64,000 nt of DNA from Cognataquiflexum nitidum (GTDB lineage Bacteria > Bacteroidota > Bacteroidia > Cytophagales > Cyclobacteriaceae), in contig NZ_JAKZAM010000002.1 of assembly GCF_022538055.1 (NCBI RefSeq), positions 124,001 to 188,000 on the forward strand. Reading direction: 5' to 3'. The notes beneath the pieces are model-generated. The model did no database searches. It had not been told where the DNA came from and saw only the letters and a list, made by a program, of their open reading frames with translations. Shown one piece after another: positions 35,676 to 45,671 of the stretch; the first letter of the stretch is position 1, and every line of letters begins with the position of its first letter. A program made the translations under genes and the position numbers.

Positions 35676-36251
35676 ATGAAAAAATCAAACTTGTTCACTT
35701 TAGCTATTTTCTCTCTCACAACCTTGTTTTTTGCAGGTTGCGGAGCTGAAAAAAGCACCGAGACCACAGCAACAGAAGAAGTCGTCGCTGAAGAAAAACC
35801 TGCTTCGGAAGAGAGACCCAGTCCTTTGAGAACTTTGGAAGGAAATGTTGGGGCTTCAAAATTAATGATTCAATATGGTGCTCCCTCCATTAAAGGAAGG
35901 GTTGTTTGGGGAGATTTGGTACCCTACAATGAAGTCTGGAGAACAGGCGCCAATGAGGCTACTTATGTAGACTTTAGCTCTGATGTGATAGTAGAGGGAC
36001 AACCTTTGAAAGCAGGAAGGTATTCTTTGTTTACCATTCCAAAGGCTTCCGGATCTTGGACTGTCATTTTCAATTCTGAATGGAATCTTGAGCATGGTCA
36101 TTTCCAATATAAAGAAGAAAATGATGTGCTTCGTGTAGAATCAACGCCTGAATGGGTAGAAGAAAGCCAAGAACAATTAACTCTGGCCATTGAATCTCCG
36201 GGAATAGTTGTGAGATGGGAGAAGCTTAAACTTCCTATTGCAATACAATAA
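35676..36251 (+). CDS. DUF2911 lipoprotein
   Basis: 191 aa. Lipobox LFFAGC at about residues 17-22, then an acidic, Thr/Glu-rich linker. The DUF2911 core has VWGDLVPYNEVWRTGANEATYVDFS, followed by GRYSLFTIP and WTVIFNSEW. The function of DUF2911 is unknown; genes of this kind are abundant in Bacteroidota. The gene has its own promoter-like box and a strong terminator. Confidence 0.92.
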   Translation: MKKSNLFTLAIFSLTTLFFAGCGAEKSTETTATEEVVAEEKPASEERPSPLRTLEGNVGASKLMIQYGAPSIKGRVVWGDLVPYNEVWRTGANEATYVDFSSDVIVEGQPLKAGRYSLFTIPKASGSWTVIFNSEWNLEHGHFQYKEENDVLRVESTPEWVEESQEQLTLAIESPGIVVRWEKLKLPIAIQ

Positions 36252-36268
36252 CTTTGAATTCCCGTATT

Positions 36269-36303
36269 AGGCCCTGTCAATTTTTTGGCAGGGCCTTTTT
36301 TTA
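36269..36303 (+). terminator. Terminator of the DUF2911 gene
   Basis: AGGCCCTG / CAGGGCCT stem (8 bp) with a T-rich loop, followed by seven T. Confidence 0.85.
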
Positions 36304-36371
36304 GATTTTTTTATTTTACTTTTTATATCACCATCAATTAATCCAAATATTGCTTTCTCAATTTTACTAAT

Positions 36372-38795
36372 ATGAAATACATTGGTTTTCTCCTAGTTTT
36401 CTTTGTCACTCTAGGATTGGGAATTACACTTTCTTATCAATTTGGGTCTGTTCCACCCGTTGGAAAGTTACTGGATCCTAACCATGGATTCTGGCAAAAT
36501 TCTTACAGTGAAGATATGACTTTTGAGGAGGAGATTGATCTCCAAAACCTCAGCAACACGGTCAGTGTATTTTATGATGAAAATCTTATTCCTCACATTT
36601 TTGCTGAAGATGAAAAGGATTTGTACAGGGTTCAAGGTTATGTCACAGCCAAACACAGACTATGGCAAATGGAATTCCAAACGATGGCTGCCGCAGGAAG
36701 GATTTCAGAAATTGTCGGTCCTATGGCCATAGAATTGGATCGTATGACGCGAAGGAAAGGTCTGGCTTTTGCGGCTGAAACTTCCCTCCAATACATTCAA
36801 AAAGAACATCCCGACACCTATGAATTGGTCGAAGCCTACGCAGATGGGGTAAATCAATACATCGAAAGTTTGAGCGCTGCGGATTTGCCTATAGAATATA
36901 AAATTCTTGATTACAAACCGGAAACATGGAGCGTTTATAAATCAATGTTATTGCTAAAGTACATGGCTGACATGTTGGTAGGAGACAGGGATTTGGAATA
37001 TACCAATCTCAGGAATCAGATAGGTCAAGAGATGTTGGATAAGCTATATCCTGATTTTCCTGAGGATAATGATCCAGTCATTGAGGCAGAGAGAATTTGG
37101 GATTTTGTGCCTCTGGAAGTTTCAAAACCTGAAGGTACAGGCTATCTTGAAGCAGATATTTTTGTAAACACCATGCCGCAACCTGTAGAGGGAATAGGCT
37201 CAAACAATTGGGCTGTATCCGGAGCCAAAACAAAAACTGGAAACCCGATTTTGGCCAATGACCCTCACTTGAGTCTTAACTTGCCTTCACTCTGGTACGT
37301 GATGCAACTTTCTACTTCTTCCCATAGCGTCAAAGGAGCGACATTACCGGGAGCCTTGGGTATCATTTCCGGCTTCAATCAGGACATAGCTTGGGGAGTT
37401 ACCAATGCCACGCGGGATACAAGAGATTGGTACGCCATTCAATTTAAAGATGAAAGCAGGACAGAGTATCTTTATGATGAAGTTTGGGTAAAAAGCACTT
37501 TCCGCATAGAAGAAATTAAAGTCAAAGGCCAGGGTTCCTTCATGGATACTGTAGTCTATAGCCATTATGGTCCTGTGGTCTATGACAAAAACTTCAGATC
37601 TGACCGAAAGGATGTTAATTTTTCCTTGAAATGGACAGCCCATATGGCGTCAAATGAACAAAAAACCTTCCTTTTGCTCAATAAAGGGAAGAATCATGAT
37701 GACTACATCAATGCATTGAACCATTATACTTCCCCTGCACAAAACTTTGTTTTTGCCTCAAAAGATGGTGATATCGCCATGAAAGTTCAGGGCAGATTTC
37801 CACTGAAATGGGAAGGTCAAGGAAAGTTTTTGATGGATGGGAAAACCCCGGATTTTGAATGGCAGGGTTTTATTCCCAACGAGCATAACCCTTCGACGCT
37901 GAATCCGGTTCGTGGATTTGTATCCTCAGCCAACCAACATTCAGTCGATCCCTCTTATCCGTACTATATGTTTGACCACAGTTTCGAACATTATCGTAAC
38001 AGAAGATTGAACAGTATACTTGAGGAAATGAGTCAAATTACCACCAAAGATATGATGGCACTCCAATTTGATAATTTTCATCTTCATGCAGAGGAAGCAC
38101 TACCCGTAATGCTGGGCTTATTGGATGCTACAGAAGTCAATCAGATGGATGATTTTGGTAAGAAATACCTGAGTCAGTTAAAGAAGTGGAATTTCAATGC
38201 CTTCCCAAATCAGGAAGCTCCGGCTTTATTTCAGGTATGGTGGGAAAAACTACATGATGGAATTTGGTCAAAGTGGAAAATTGAAGGCAGACCCATTGTG
38301 TTACCCAACAAATACCAAACAACCAAATTATTGTTGAATGAGCCTAAAAGTGAGATTTTTGATAATCCGGAAACTCCAGAGAAAGAAAATGCTAGCTCGC
38401 TGGTAAAGTCCTCTTTCTATGAAATGGTAGAGACAATAAAAAAAATAGAAGAAACTGAAAAAGATTATTCATGGGCAAATTTTAAAAAAACTTCTGTTTT
38501 GCATCTCGTTCCAAATTTCAAATCATTCAGCCATATTAATGTCTATACAGGTGGGGGTGCTGGGATTTTGAATGCTACAAGCGAGCGAAATGGAGCAAGT
38601 TGGAGGATGGTAGTTGAGATGGGAGAACAAGGAAGTGCTTTTGGTATTTATCCAGGTGGCCAATCCGGCAATCCGGGAAGTAAATACTACGATAACCTGC
38701 TAAAAAAGTGGGCTAATGGAGAATACATTGATGTTTCTTTAAAATTTGAGGATAGTTTCCCAAATCCTCTTTTCAAAACTGTATTTAAAAATTGA
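36372..38795 (+). CDS. Penicillin acylase family (Ntn hydrolase)
   Basis: 807 aa, full length for the family. An N-terminal hydrophobic signal/anchor precedes the alpha chain. Autocleavage is expected before S277 in GIGSNNWAVSG, which becomes the N-terminal nucleophile of the beta chain; the NDPHL motif follows some 25 residues later. Such enzymes hydrolyse amides, including acyl-homoserine lactones and beta-lactam side chains; the substrate here is unknown. A small membrane protein gene follows 3 bp after the stop and is probably cotranscribed. Confidence 0.9.
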   Translation: MKYIGFLLVFFVTLGLGITLSYQFGSVPPVGKLLDPNHGFWQNSYSEDMTFEEEIDLQNLSNTVSVFYDENLIPHIFAEDEKDLYRVQGYVTAKHRLWQMEFQTMAAAGRISEIVGPMAIELDRMTRRKGLAFAAETSLQYIQKEHPDTYELVEAYADGVNQYIESLSAADLPIEYKILDYKPETWSVYKSMLLLKYMADMLVGDRDLEYTNLRNQIGQEMLDKLYPDFPEDNDPVIEAERIWDFVPLEVSKPEGTGYLEADIFVNTMPQPVEGIGSNNWAVSGAKTKTGNPILANDPHLSLNLPSLWYVMQLSTSSHSVKGATLPGALGIISGFNQDIAWGVTNATRDTRDWYAIQFKDESRTEYLYDEVWVKSTFRIEEIKVKGQGSFMDTVVYSHYGPVVYDKNFRSDRKDVNFSLKWTAHMASNEQKTFLLLNKGKNHDDYINALNHYTSPAQNFVFASKDGDIAMKVQGRFPLKWEGQGKFLMDGKTPDFEWQGFIPNEHNPSTLNPVRGFVSSANQHSVDPSYPYYMFDHSFEHYRNRRLNSILEEMSQITTKDMMALQFDNFHLHAEEALPVMLGLLDATEVNQMDDFGKKYLSQLKKWNFNAFPNQEAPALFQVWWEKLHDGIWSKWKIEGRPIVLPNKYQTTKLLLNEPKSEIFDNPETPEKENASSLVKSSFYEMVETIKKIEETEKDYSWANFKKTSVLHLVPNFKSFSHINVYTGGGAGILNATSERNGASWRMVVEMGEQGSAFGIYPGGQSGNPGSKYYDNLLKKWANGEYIDVSLKFEDSFPNPLFKTVFKN

Positions 38796-38798
38796 TTT

Positions 38799-39155
38799 AT
38801 GGAAAAATCGCTTTTGTTATTTGTTTTCGTTACCCTGTTGGTTTTGTTTGCCGGGCCTTACGCTCCTTATTGGATTTTGATGATAGTGGTAGCCACCGTT
38901 ACTTTTTTAACAGGAGCGGGGAAGACAACTTCTTTTCTCAGCCCGGGACTTGCTTTTGGTTTATCATGGATGGCGATCTCTTTTTTCATTTCTATAAAAA
39001 CGGATTCAGAGCTTCCAAAAAGAATGGCTAAACTGATGGGTTTGGCAAATGACAACCTCCTTTTGTTTGGAACTGCAATCTTGGGTTTTTTAATTGGAGC
39101 ATTTAGTGGCTTGACAGGAACGATGCTAAGGAAGCTGTTAGAAAGGAAAGGTTGA
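38799..39155 (+). CDS. Hypothetical membrane protein downstream of penicillin acylase
   Basis: 118 aa, family not recognised. It has three or four hydrophobic segments (5-22, 28-45, 50-67, 86-108) with a short cytoplasmic tail rich in K/R. The 3-bp gap after the acylase gene suggests one transcript; a helper role is only inference. Confidence 0.6.
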   Translation: MEKSLLLFVFVTLLVLFAGPYAPYWILMIVVATVTFLTGAGKTTSFLSPGLAFGLSWMAISFFISIKTDSELPKRMAKLMGLANDNLLLFGTAILGFLIGAFSGLTGTMLRKLLERKG

Positions 39156-39264
39156 TTTTCATTTCAAAAAATGGAATTTTCTTTCACTTTAATTCATTAT
39201 TAATTGTATTTTAAATCCAATTATTAGCGGGTCGGATTATACCAGTCAAAAAAACCAAAAATAT

Positions 39265-39295
39265 TTTGCTTTTACTTCCTATACGAGTACTTTTG
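39265..39295 (+). promoter_or_regulatory. Bacteroidota-type promoter (TTTG-N19-TACTTTTG)
   Basis: A -33 TTTG at 39265-39268 and a -7 TACTTTTG at 39288-39295 with a 19-bp spacer match the RpoD consensus known for Bacteroidota. It lies 26 bp upstream of the regulator ATG at 39322, at the head of the polysaccharide locus. Confidence 0.75.
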
Positions 39296-39321
39296 TTGCT
39301 CGTTTTGTGCATGTCACTTTT

Positions 39322-39828
39322 ATGCTTGATTATTTAATTACGTCTAAAACCCGATTAAAACTTTTGGTAAAGTTTTTCAGCAATGCTGAAAATCAAGGGC
39401 ATCTGCGAGGTCTTGCGGACGAATTTGGAGAATCAACCAACTCAATCAGGAAAGAGCTTAATCATTTATCAGAAGCTGGTTTTTTGGTTAAAGTAGCTGA
39501 TAAAAATAGGATTGAATACCAAGCCAATACCCATCATCCTATGTTTTCAAATCTTCAGGATATTATAAGAAAATACTTGGGATTTGACCGTTTGTTGGAA
39601 GCAGTATTGGAAAGGATGGGAGAAGTCAATGAGGTTGTTTTGGTTGGGGATTATGCTCAAGGCATCGATTCAGGTACAATTGATGTTTTGATTAATGGAG
39701 AATCATTGAATGAAAATTATCTTGGGCATTTGAGTAATAGAATTGAAGAATTGATAGACCGAAAAGTACGGTTCATTGTCAATAAAAATTTTGCTCAGAA
39801 AGATGCCCTAGTTTTATTTAAAAAGTGA
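39322..39828 (+). CDS. Winged-helix regulator fused to a degenerate nucleotidyltransferase domain
   Basis: 168 aa from the ATG at 39322 (a GTG at 39307 lies upstream). Residues 5-70 are a winged-helix DNA-binding domain (LRGLADEFGESTNSIRKELNHLSEAGFL). Residues 100-165 read like a minimal nucleotidyltransferase fold: VVLVGDYAQGIDSGTIDVLI (106-125), where the usual catalytic DxD has become TxD, so catalysis is doubtful. It sits first in the polysaccharide locus; members of this type are often found at the start of Bacteroidota capsule clusters, so control of the cluster is likely. The hairpin after its stop separates it from the export genes. Confidence 0.75.
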   Translation: MLDYLITSKTRLKLLVKFFSNAENQGHLRGLADEFGESTNSIRKELNHLSEAGFLVKVADKNRIEYQANTHHPMFSNLQDIIRKYLGFDRLLEAVLERMGEVNEVVLVGDYAQGIDSGTIDVLINGESLNENYLGHLSNRIEELIDRKVRFIVNKNFAQKDALVLFKK

Positions 39829-39848
39829 AAAGTTAAACTTTTCACTTT
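39822..39848 (+). terminator. Hairpin overlapping the regulator stop codon
   Basis: A 13-bp perfect inverted repeat (AAAGTGAAAAGTT / AACTTTTCACTTT) whose left arm contains the TGA stop at 39826-39828. It may end or attenuate transcription before the export genes. Confidence 0.6.
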
Positions 39849-40053
39849 GCTTATTAAATTTATTTTGGAAGTGCATAAAATGTGACTGAAAGGGCGAAGC
39901 TGTGTCAAGTGAGTGAAGTAAAATGATTTATTTTCTAAATAATATAAGACTTTGGTTTAATTTTCGGAATGAGCATTTCAAAAAATCAATTATCATTTTA
40001 GTATAGGAATAAAAAATCCTTTGTTATTATCTTCAAAGGCAAAAATTTTAAAA

Positions 40054-42654
40054 ATGAATAAAAAAATAATTAATCAAATCTTGGTTGTAAAGTTGTTTTT
40101 TACCGGACTTTTGTTTGTGCTATCTACAGTAGTCCTGTATGGCCAATCGATTTCGGATATTCAAAACATCAAGGTTGATAACCTATCGGATGCCCAATTA
40201 GAGCAGCTGATTAAAAGGGCTGAATCCTCAGGAATGACCGAACAGCAGCTTGAAGCAATGGCGAGAGAGCGTGGAATGCCTGCTACTGAGGTAGCGAAAC
40301 TAAGGCAAAGAATCAATCAGATAAGAAATAAAGGCAGTGTAACTTCCACTTCCCCTTCTCAAAACACCACGGAAAGAGAATGGATTAAGACAGAGGAATC
40401 TTTTTTTGTTGAAGAAATTGAATTTACTGAGGAAGAGAAAAAAATATTTGGTTTTTCTTTGTTCAGAAATAACAGCCTTACTTTCTCTCCGAATTTAAAT
40501 ATTCCTACGCCACAGAATTATATTTTGGGATCAGGAGATCAAATTTTGGTTGATGTTTATGGTGCATCCCAGTTTGAATATGATTTGAAAGTCAACAATG
40601 AGGGTTTGGTTTTTATCCCAAATGTCGGTCCTATAAATGTTGCAGGATTGACCGTTGAAGCAGCAACCGCAAGGTTGAAGAATTCCTTAGCAAATATTTA
40701 TTCAGGCTTAAGAGGCACTTCTCCAAATACTTTTATGCAGCTTAGGGTTGGGAACATCAGGTCAATCCAAGTTTCAATAGTCGGAGAGGTGTTTACTCCA
40801 GGGAATTACACACTTTCATCCTTTGCGAGTGTTTTTAATGCCATTTATGCCTCAGGAGGAATAAAAAAAGAAGGTTCATTTAGGAATATTCGAGTTTATA
40901 GAAACAGCAAAATGGTTGCGAATATGGATATTTACGACTTTTTGGTAAATGGCAATCAATCTGCAAATGTTAGACTGGAAGATAATGACGTGATCATGGT
41001 TCCCCCGTTCGACAAAAGAGTTGAAATTACAGGGCCTGTTCAAAGACCCGGATTATTTGAAATGAAAAGTGATGAAAACCTTCAAGTCCTTATCAAGTTT
41101 GCCGGGGGCTTTTCTACCACAGCTTACCAAAATGTGGCAACAGTTTTCAGAACAACAGAAAAAGAATTTAAAGTTGAAAACATCGATAGTCAAAATTTTG
41201 GAAATTTCATTCCTAAAGGTGGAGACAATTTTGTTTTCGGGGAGCTTTTGGAAAGATATGAAAACAGAATTCAGGTATCCGGTGCACTTTTGAGACCGGG
41301 CACATTTGCTTTGGAGGAAGGCATGGGAATCAACGACCTGATCAAAAGAGCTGGAGGATTGAGGGATGATTCATTTATGAATCGTGCTGCTTTATATAGA
41401 ACGAGGCCTGACTTTTCATTAGAGGTGGTTTCCCTAAATATTGGTGCTATCGTTAACGGAACTGAGGAGGATATTTTCCTTCAAAGGGAGGATGTTTTGT
41501 ATATTCCAAGTATCTATGACCTAAAGGAAGAGTATTATGTTATAATCAGCGGGGAGGTCAACAGACCCGGTGCATTTGCTTTTGGTGAAAACATGAAGGT
41601 TGCCGATTTGGTACTTAGAGCAGGAGGTTTTAAGGAATCAGCTACATCTTCTCAAATAGAAATTGCCCGTAGGGTCAAGGATGACGTCAGCGGTAAGTTG
41701 GCCGAAATAATCCATATAAATGTAGATAAAGACCTGAAATTATCCGGGGATAATGCAGGTTTGACTTTGACTCCATTTGACCATGTAATTGTCCGGAGGA
41801 GCCCTGGATTTCAAAGGGGAAGATTAGTAAGAGTTGAAGGAGAAGTTTTTTTTCCTGGGGAATATGCAATAGCACATGCCAATGAAAAGATTTCAGATTT
41901 ATTAAATAGATCGGGTGGTTTGACCCAATTTGCTTATCCAAAAGGAGCAACGCTTATTCGTAGGAATGAATTTTTTGCAGGTCCAAGCGACAATCAGATA
42001 AAATCCCAAAATCTGACAGAAGTGAAGCAAAATCTTCAAAGGATCAGGAGAGACACTTCTGAGGCGGAAAAAATTCTTCTATCAAGAATTGATCAAAAAA
42101 TTTCGGAGAAGGGCGGTGATTTATCAAATAAGCAGGGAGGTTTGTTGATTGATGATTTTAGAAAGGAGACAATAGAATCCTTGATTTCTGAAAATGATAC
42201 CTTGAATAGGGATATCGTAAAAACGCAAGACATGATTGGAATTAATCTCCTAGCAATTTTATCAAATCCGGGAAGTGAATATGATTTGATTATTCAAGAA
42301 GGAGATATTTTAAGTATTCCCAAGCAGTTGCAAACAGTAAGGATGAGAGGTGAGGTTCTTTTTCCTACAACGGCCCGGTATAGGGAAAATGGTAGATTTA
42401 AAACATATATCTCCAGAGCAGGTGGATTTACAGACAAATCAAGGAAAAAACGATCTTATGTTGTTTATGCCAATGGGGATGTGAAAAGAACCTCCAACTT
42501 TTTGTTTTTCAAAGTCTATCCAAAAGTTGAACCGGGTTCAGAAATCATAGTTCCATCAAAGAGAGACAAAGAGCCTATGTCTATTCAAGGGTGGTTAGCC
42601 ATTTCTACAACACTTACCACGATTATACTTTTAATCAATAATTTGAATCGGTAA
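40054..42654 (+). CDS. SLBB-domain polysaccharide export protein (Wza-like)
   Basis: 866 aa from the ATG at 40054, which gives a signal peptide ending LYGQ. After a coiled-coil-like segment (50-110) comes the Poly_export domain (YILGSGDQILVDVYGASQFEYDLKVNNEGLVFIPNVGPI), then at least five SLBB repeats recognised by the pattern V.G.V.RPG.F......DLI..AGG (for example near 245, 325, 410, 505 and 600). The last repeat and a terminal hydrophobic helix close the protein. This is the outer-membrane secretion channel for the polysaccharide; the Bacteroidota form is about twice the size of E. coli Wza. Confidence 0.92.
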   Translation: MNKKIINQILVVKLFFTGLLFVLSTVVLYGQSISDIQNIKVDNLSDAQLEQLIKRAESSGMTEQQLEAMARERGMPATEVAKLRQRINQIRNKGSVTSTSPSQNTTEREWIKTEESFFVEEIEFTEEEKKIFGFSLFRNNSLTFSPNLNIPTPQNYILGSGDQILVDVYGASQFEYDLKVNNEGLVFIPNVGPINVAGLTVEAATARLKNSLANIYSGLRGTSPNTFMQLRVGNIRSIQVSIVGEVFTPGNYTLSSFASVFNAIYASGGIKKEGSFRNIRVYRNSKMVANMDIYDFLVNGNQSANVRLEDNDVIMVPPFDKRVEITGPVQRPGLFEMKSDENLQVLIKFAGGFSTTAYQNVATVFRTTEKEFKVENIDSQNFGNFIPKGGDNFVFGELLERYENRIQVSGALLRPGTFALEEGMGINDLIKRAGGLRDDSFMNRAALYRTRPDFSLEVVSLNIGAIVNGTEEDIFLQREDVLYIPSIYDLKEEYYVIISGEVNRPGAFAFGENMKVADLVLRAGGFKESATSSQIEIARRVKDDVSGKLAEIIHINVDKDLKLSGDNAGLTLTPFDHVIVRRSPGFQRGRLVRVEGEVFFPGEYAIAHANEKISDLLNRSGGLTQFAYPKGATLIRRNEFFAGPSDNQIKSQNLTEVKQNLQRIRRDTSEAEKILLSRIDQKISEKGGDLSNKQGGLLIDDFRKETIESLISENDTLNRDIVKTQDMIGINLLAILSNPGSEYDLIIQEGDILSIPKQLQTVRMRGEVLFPTTARYRENGRFKTYISRAGGFTDKSRKKRSYVVYANGDVKRTSNFLFFKVYPKVEPGSEIIVPSKRDKEPMSIQGWLAISTTLTTIILLINNLNR

Positions 42655-42887
42655 ATAGCTTTAAGGGATAGGAAATACTTTAAAAAATATGGAAATACGC
42701 TTCTTTGGCAGTAACCCTATATTCTTCTTTAGTGGGGACGGAATTCCGATAGCTATCGGAAAGAAGTCAGAAGACCCTCGCCTGCCCTCGGGCAGGGATG
42801 TGCTGGATATTTTTAGTCCACAGACAAGAATTTAAATGGATATCCAATCTACTGGCATAATTGTGTACATACATCTTAAAAAAAATA
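42655..42887. other. Gap with two palindromes between export and chain-length genes
   Basis: No gene. It holds a perfect 18-bp palindrome TTCCGATAGCTATCGGAA (42744-42761) and a 7-bp stem CCTGCCC-TC-GGGCAGG (42781-42796), which look like an inserted REP-type element. Confidence 0.7.
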
Positions 42888-43994
42888 ATGGAATCAAATA
42901 AAAAAAGCCCCCTCAATCAAACAACAGATGAAATTGATTTGTTGGAGTTGGGCAAAATCCTGTGGGTAAGTAAGAAGACAATCGTTTTTATCACGTCTTG
43001 TTGTGTCGTCCTAGGGGTTTTGGTTGCTATTTTATTGAAAAATGAATTTACCGCTGGTTCAACATTTGTTCCCCAAACGTCCGAACCAAGTAAAGTAGGA
43101 GGAAGCCTTGGAGGTTTGGCTTCTCTTGCGGGTATAAATTTGAGTGGAATGGGTGGAGGTAGTGAAATCCCACCGACATTGTATCCGAAAATCGTGACAT
43201 CTGTTCCTTTTCGAAAATCATTGTTAGATGCAGAAATCTATCTTCTTGGAGAAAATCAGCCGATCACTTATCAATATTATTACGATAGTGTATTTGATCC
43301 CGACGTTTTGACATTAATTGGTAAATACACAATTGGTTTGCCAGGATTGTTGTTAAAATCATTTAAAGGATCCAATAAAAATAAATCCGAAAATGACCTT
43401 GGATTGATCAATGTTTCTGAAAATGAATTTGAACATTTCAAAAGACTCGATGAACAGGTTGCTATTCAATATAACGAAAAAGAGGGGTTTGTTACTTTAT
43501 CATTTTCTATGCCTGAACCAATGATGGCTGCACAAATGGCAAAATTTGCTGAAGAATTGCTTCAAAAAGAAGTAATTGAATTCAAAATTCAAAATGCCAG
43601 AGAGCAATTGAAATTCACATCAGAAAGGTTTGAAGAGAAGAAAACTGAATTTGAAGAAATCCAAAATAAATTGGCCAATTTTAGAGATAGGAACCAAAAT
43701 CTTTCATCTGCTATGCTTTTAAATCAATTACAAAAACTTGAAGCGGAATATAATTTTGCGTTTAATGTGTATACCGAATTGGCAAAACAATTGGAGCAAG
43801 CAAAGCTCCAAGTTAGTAAAGACACACCGATTTTTTCCATTATTCAACCGGTTACCATACCCATTGAGAAGTCTGCACCAAAAAGACCCTTAATTGTAGT
43901 AGTTTCCTTTATAATAGGTATTATTTTCTCTTTGGGATTTGTATTTGGAAAAGAATATTTTTATTCATTTAAAGAAAGTTGGAATAAAAATTAA
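42888..43994 (+). CDS. Wzz-type chain-length determinant protein
   Basis: 368 aa from the ATG at 42888. One helix near the N-terminus (TIVFITSCCVVLGVLVAILL), a periplasmic region with glycine-rich GGSLGGLASLAG and a coiled coil (220-310), and a C-terminal helix (LIVVVSFIIGIIFSLGFVF) after the proline-rich APKRP. There is no C-terminal tyrosine kinase domain. It sets chain length of the polysaccharide in the inner membrane. Confidence 0.9.
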   Translation: MESNKKSPLNQTTDEIDLLELGKILWVSKKTIVFITSCCVVLGVLVAILLKNEFTAGSTFVPQTSEPSKVGGSLGGLASLAGINLSGMGGGSEIPPTLYPKIVTSVPFRKSLLDAEIYLLGENQPITYQYYYDSVFDPDVLTLIGKYTIGLPGLLLKSFKGSNKNKSENDLGLINVSENEFEHFKRLDEQVAIQYNEKEGFVTLSFSMPEPMMAAQMAKFAEELLQKEVIEFKIQNAREQLKFTSERFEEKKTEFEEIQNKLANFRDRNQNLSSAMLLNQLQKLEAEYNFAFNVYTELAKQLEQAKLQVSKDTPIFSIIQPVTIPIEKSAPKRPLIVVVSFIIGIIFSLGFVFGKEYFYSFKESWNKN

Positions 43995-44202
43995 AAATAA
44001 GACTGCGTCATATGTTATTCTTAAAATTAATTTTTTTTAAAATACATAAAAAAGTATTTCAAATATTTTTATTTGTATTTTAAATTATTTTAATTTGCGT
44101 CTGTAAATAATTAAATCTATCTCGGTAGAATTATCTTAAAACAAACCCGAAAAAAAGGGCAAGTATAATTCAATAATTTATTAATCATAAAATTTTTAAA
44201 AA

Positions 44203-45519
44203 ATGAAAATTACAGTAGTAGGTACAGGATACGTTGGTTTGGTATCCGGAGCGTGTTTTTCCGAAGTAGGCATTGAAGTTGTCTGCGTGGATATCGATCA
44301 AAAAAAGATCGACAATCTTAAAAACGGCATCATGCCGATTTATGAACCTGGTCTTGAGGAAATCGTTAAAAGAAATTTTGCAAGTAAAAGGTTACAATTT
44401 TCCACCAATCTTGGTGAAGCAATCCAAGGTTCGCAGGTTGCATTTATCGCCGTAGGAACACCTCCGGGAGAGGATGGTTCAGCAGATTTGAAATATGTAT
44501 TGGCAGTAGCTGATGAAATAGGTCGTACCATGACCGACTACATTGTGGTGGCTACAAAAAGTACAGTCCCCGTGACAACAGGTGAAAAAGTTAGAGCAGC
44601 GATTAAAGGAGCTTTGGAATCAAGGGGAGTTGATATTCCTTTTGCAGTAGCTTCTAATCCTGAATTCCTAAAAGAGGGAGCTGCTGTGGATGATTTCATG
44701 AAACCTGACAGGATTGTAATTGGTGTGGAAGATGAAAGGGCAGAGGAAATTATGAAAAGGCTGTACAAACCTTTTCAATTGAACGGAGATAGAATTATCT
44801 ACATGGATATTCCATCTGCGGAAATGACAAAATATGCGGCTAATGCTATGTTAGCAACCAAAATTTCATTTATGAATGACATAGCAAATCTATGTGAGTT
44901 GGTAGGTGCCAATGCTAATATGGTTCGTAAAGGGATAGGTTCAGATCCAAGGATTGGAACTAGATTTATCTACCCGGGTGTTGGCTATGGGGGATCTTGT
45001 TTTCCAAAAGATGTAAAAGCAATTGTCAAAACAGGTAAGAAATACGGATATGATCTTCGGGTTCTTCAAGCTGTTGAAGATGTAAATGATGACCAAAAGC
45101 ACGTCTTGGTAAAAAAGGTAAAGAAGCATTTTGGAGATGACCTTAGCGGAAAAACATTTGCGATATGGGGCTTGAGTTTCAAACCTAACACAGATGATAT
45201 GAGGGAATCACCTTCAATTGTTATCATTGATGAGCTTTTGGCAGCAGGGGCAAAGGTCAAAGCCTACGACCCAATCGCAATGAAAGAAGCACAGCATATC
45301 TACATTGGAGATAAAATCACCTATGCAAAAGATTCCTACGATGCTTTGGTGGATTCAGATGCATTATTGTTGGTGACAGAATGGTCAGAATTTAGGATTC
45401 CAAGTTGGTCTGCTGTTGGCAAATTACTTCACAACAAAGTGGTTTTTGACGGAAGAAATATTTATGATAGAGAATACCTTGAGGAGCTTGGATTTACATT
45501 GTACGGTATAGGTGTATAA
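44203..45519 (+). CDS. ugd: UDP-glucose 6-dehydrogenase
   Basis: 438 aa. It oxidises UDP-glucose to UDP-glucuronate with two NAD. Motifs: [15 protein letters not shown] (7-21) for [16 protein letters not shown] (84-96), and the catalytic cysteine C266 in [10 protein letters not shown]. The C-terminal UDP-binding domain follows ([14 protein letters not shown]). UDP-GlcA is a common capsule precursor. A strong terminator separates this gene from the next dehydrogenase. Confidence 0.95.
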   Translation: MKITVVGTGYVGLVSGACFSEVGIEVVCVDIDQKKIDNLKNGIMPIYEPGLEEIVKRNFASKRLQFSTNLGEAIQGSQVAFIAVGTPPGEDGSADLKYVLAVADEIGRTMTDYIVVATKSTVPVTTGEKVRAAIKGALESRGVDIPFAVASNPEFLKEGAAVDDFMKPDRIVIGVEDERAEEIMKRLYKPFQLNGDRIIYMDIPSAEMTKYAANAMLATKISFMNDIANLCELVGANANMVRKGIGSDPRIGTRFIYPGVGYGGSCFPKDVKAIVKTGKKYGYDLRVLQAVEDVNDDQKHVLVKKVKKHFGDDLSGKTFAIWGLSFKPNTDDMRESPSIVIIDELLAAGAKVKAYDPIAMKEAQHIYIGDKITYAKDSYDALVDSDALLLVTEWSEFRIPSWSAVGKLLHNKVVFDGRNIYDREYLEELGFTLYGIGV

Positions 45520-45525
45520 CTCTTG

Positions 45526-45562
45526 AGCGTTTCTAGTATCTCATACTAGAAACGCTTTTTTA
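45526..45562 (+). terminator. Strong terminator after ugd
   Basis: A perfect 14-bp stem (AGCGTTTCTAGTAT / ATACTAGAAACGCT) with a 3-nt loop, followed by T-rich DNA. Confidence 0.9.
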
Positions 45563-45671
45563 TTTTAATGCTATTTTTGAAAACCTCCCTAAACATGGTC
45601 CTTTAATTGGATTGATTTTCAGTTAGTTTTTTGTTTTAAAAGTTTACAAATTCTTAATTATCAAAAATATA

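Noticed and set aside
39307..39321. GTG start of the regulator 15 bp upstream of the ATG
   Set aside because: The ATG at 39322 lies at a normal distance from the promoter and begins the conserved domain; the GTG would leave a very short leader.
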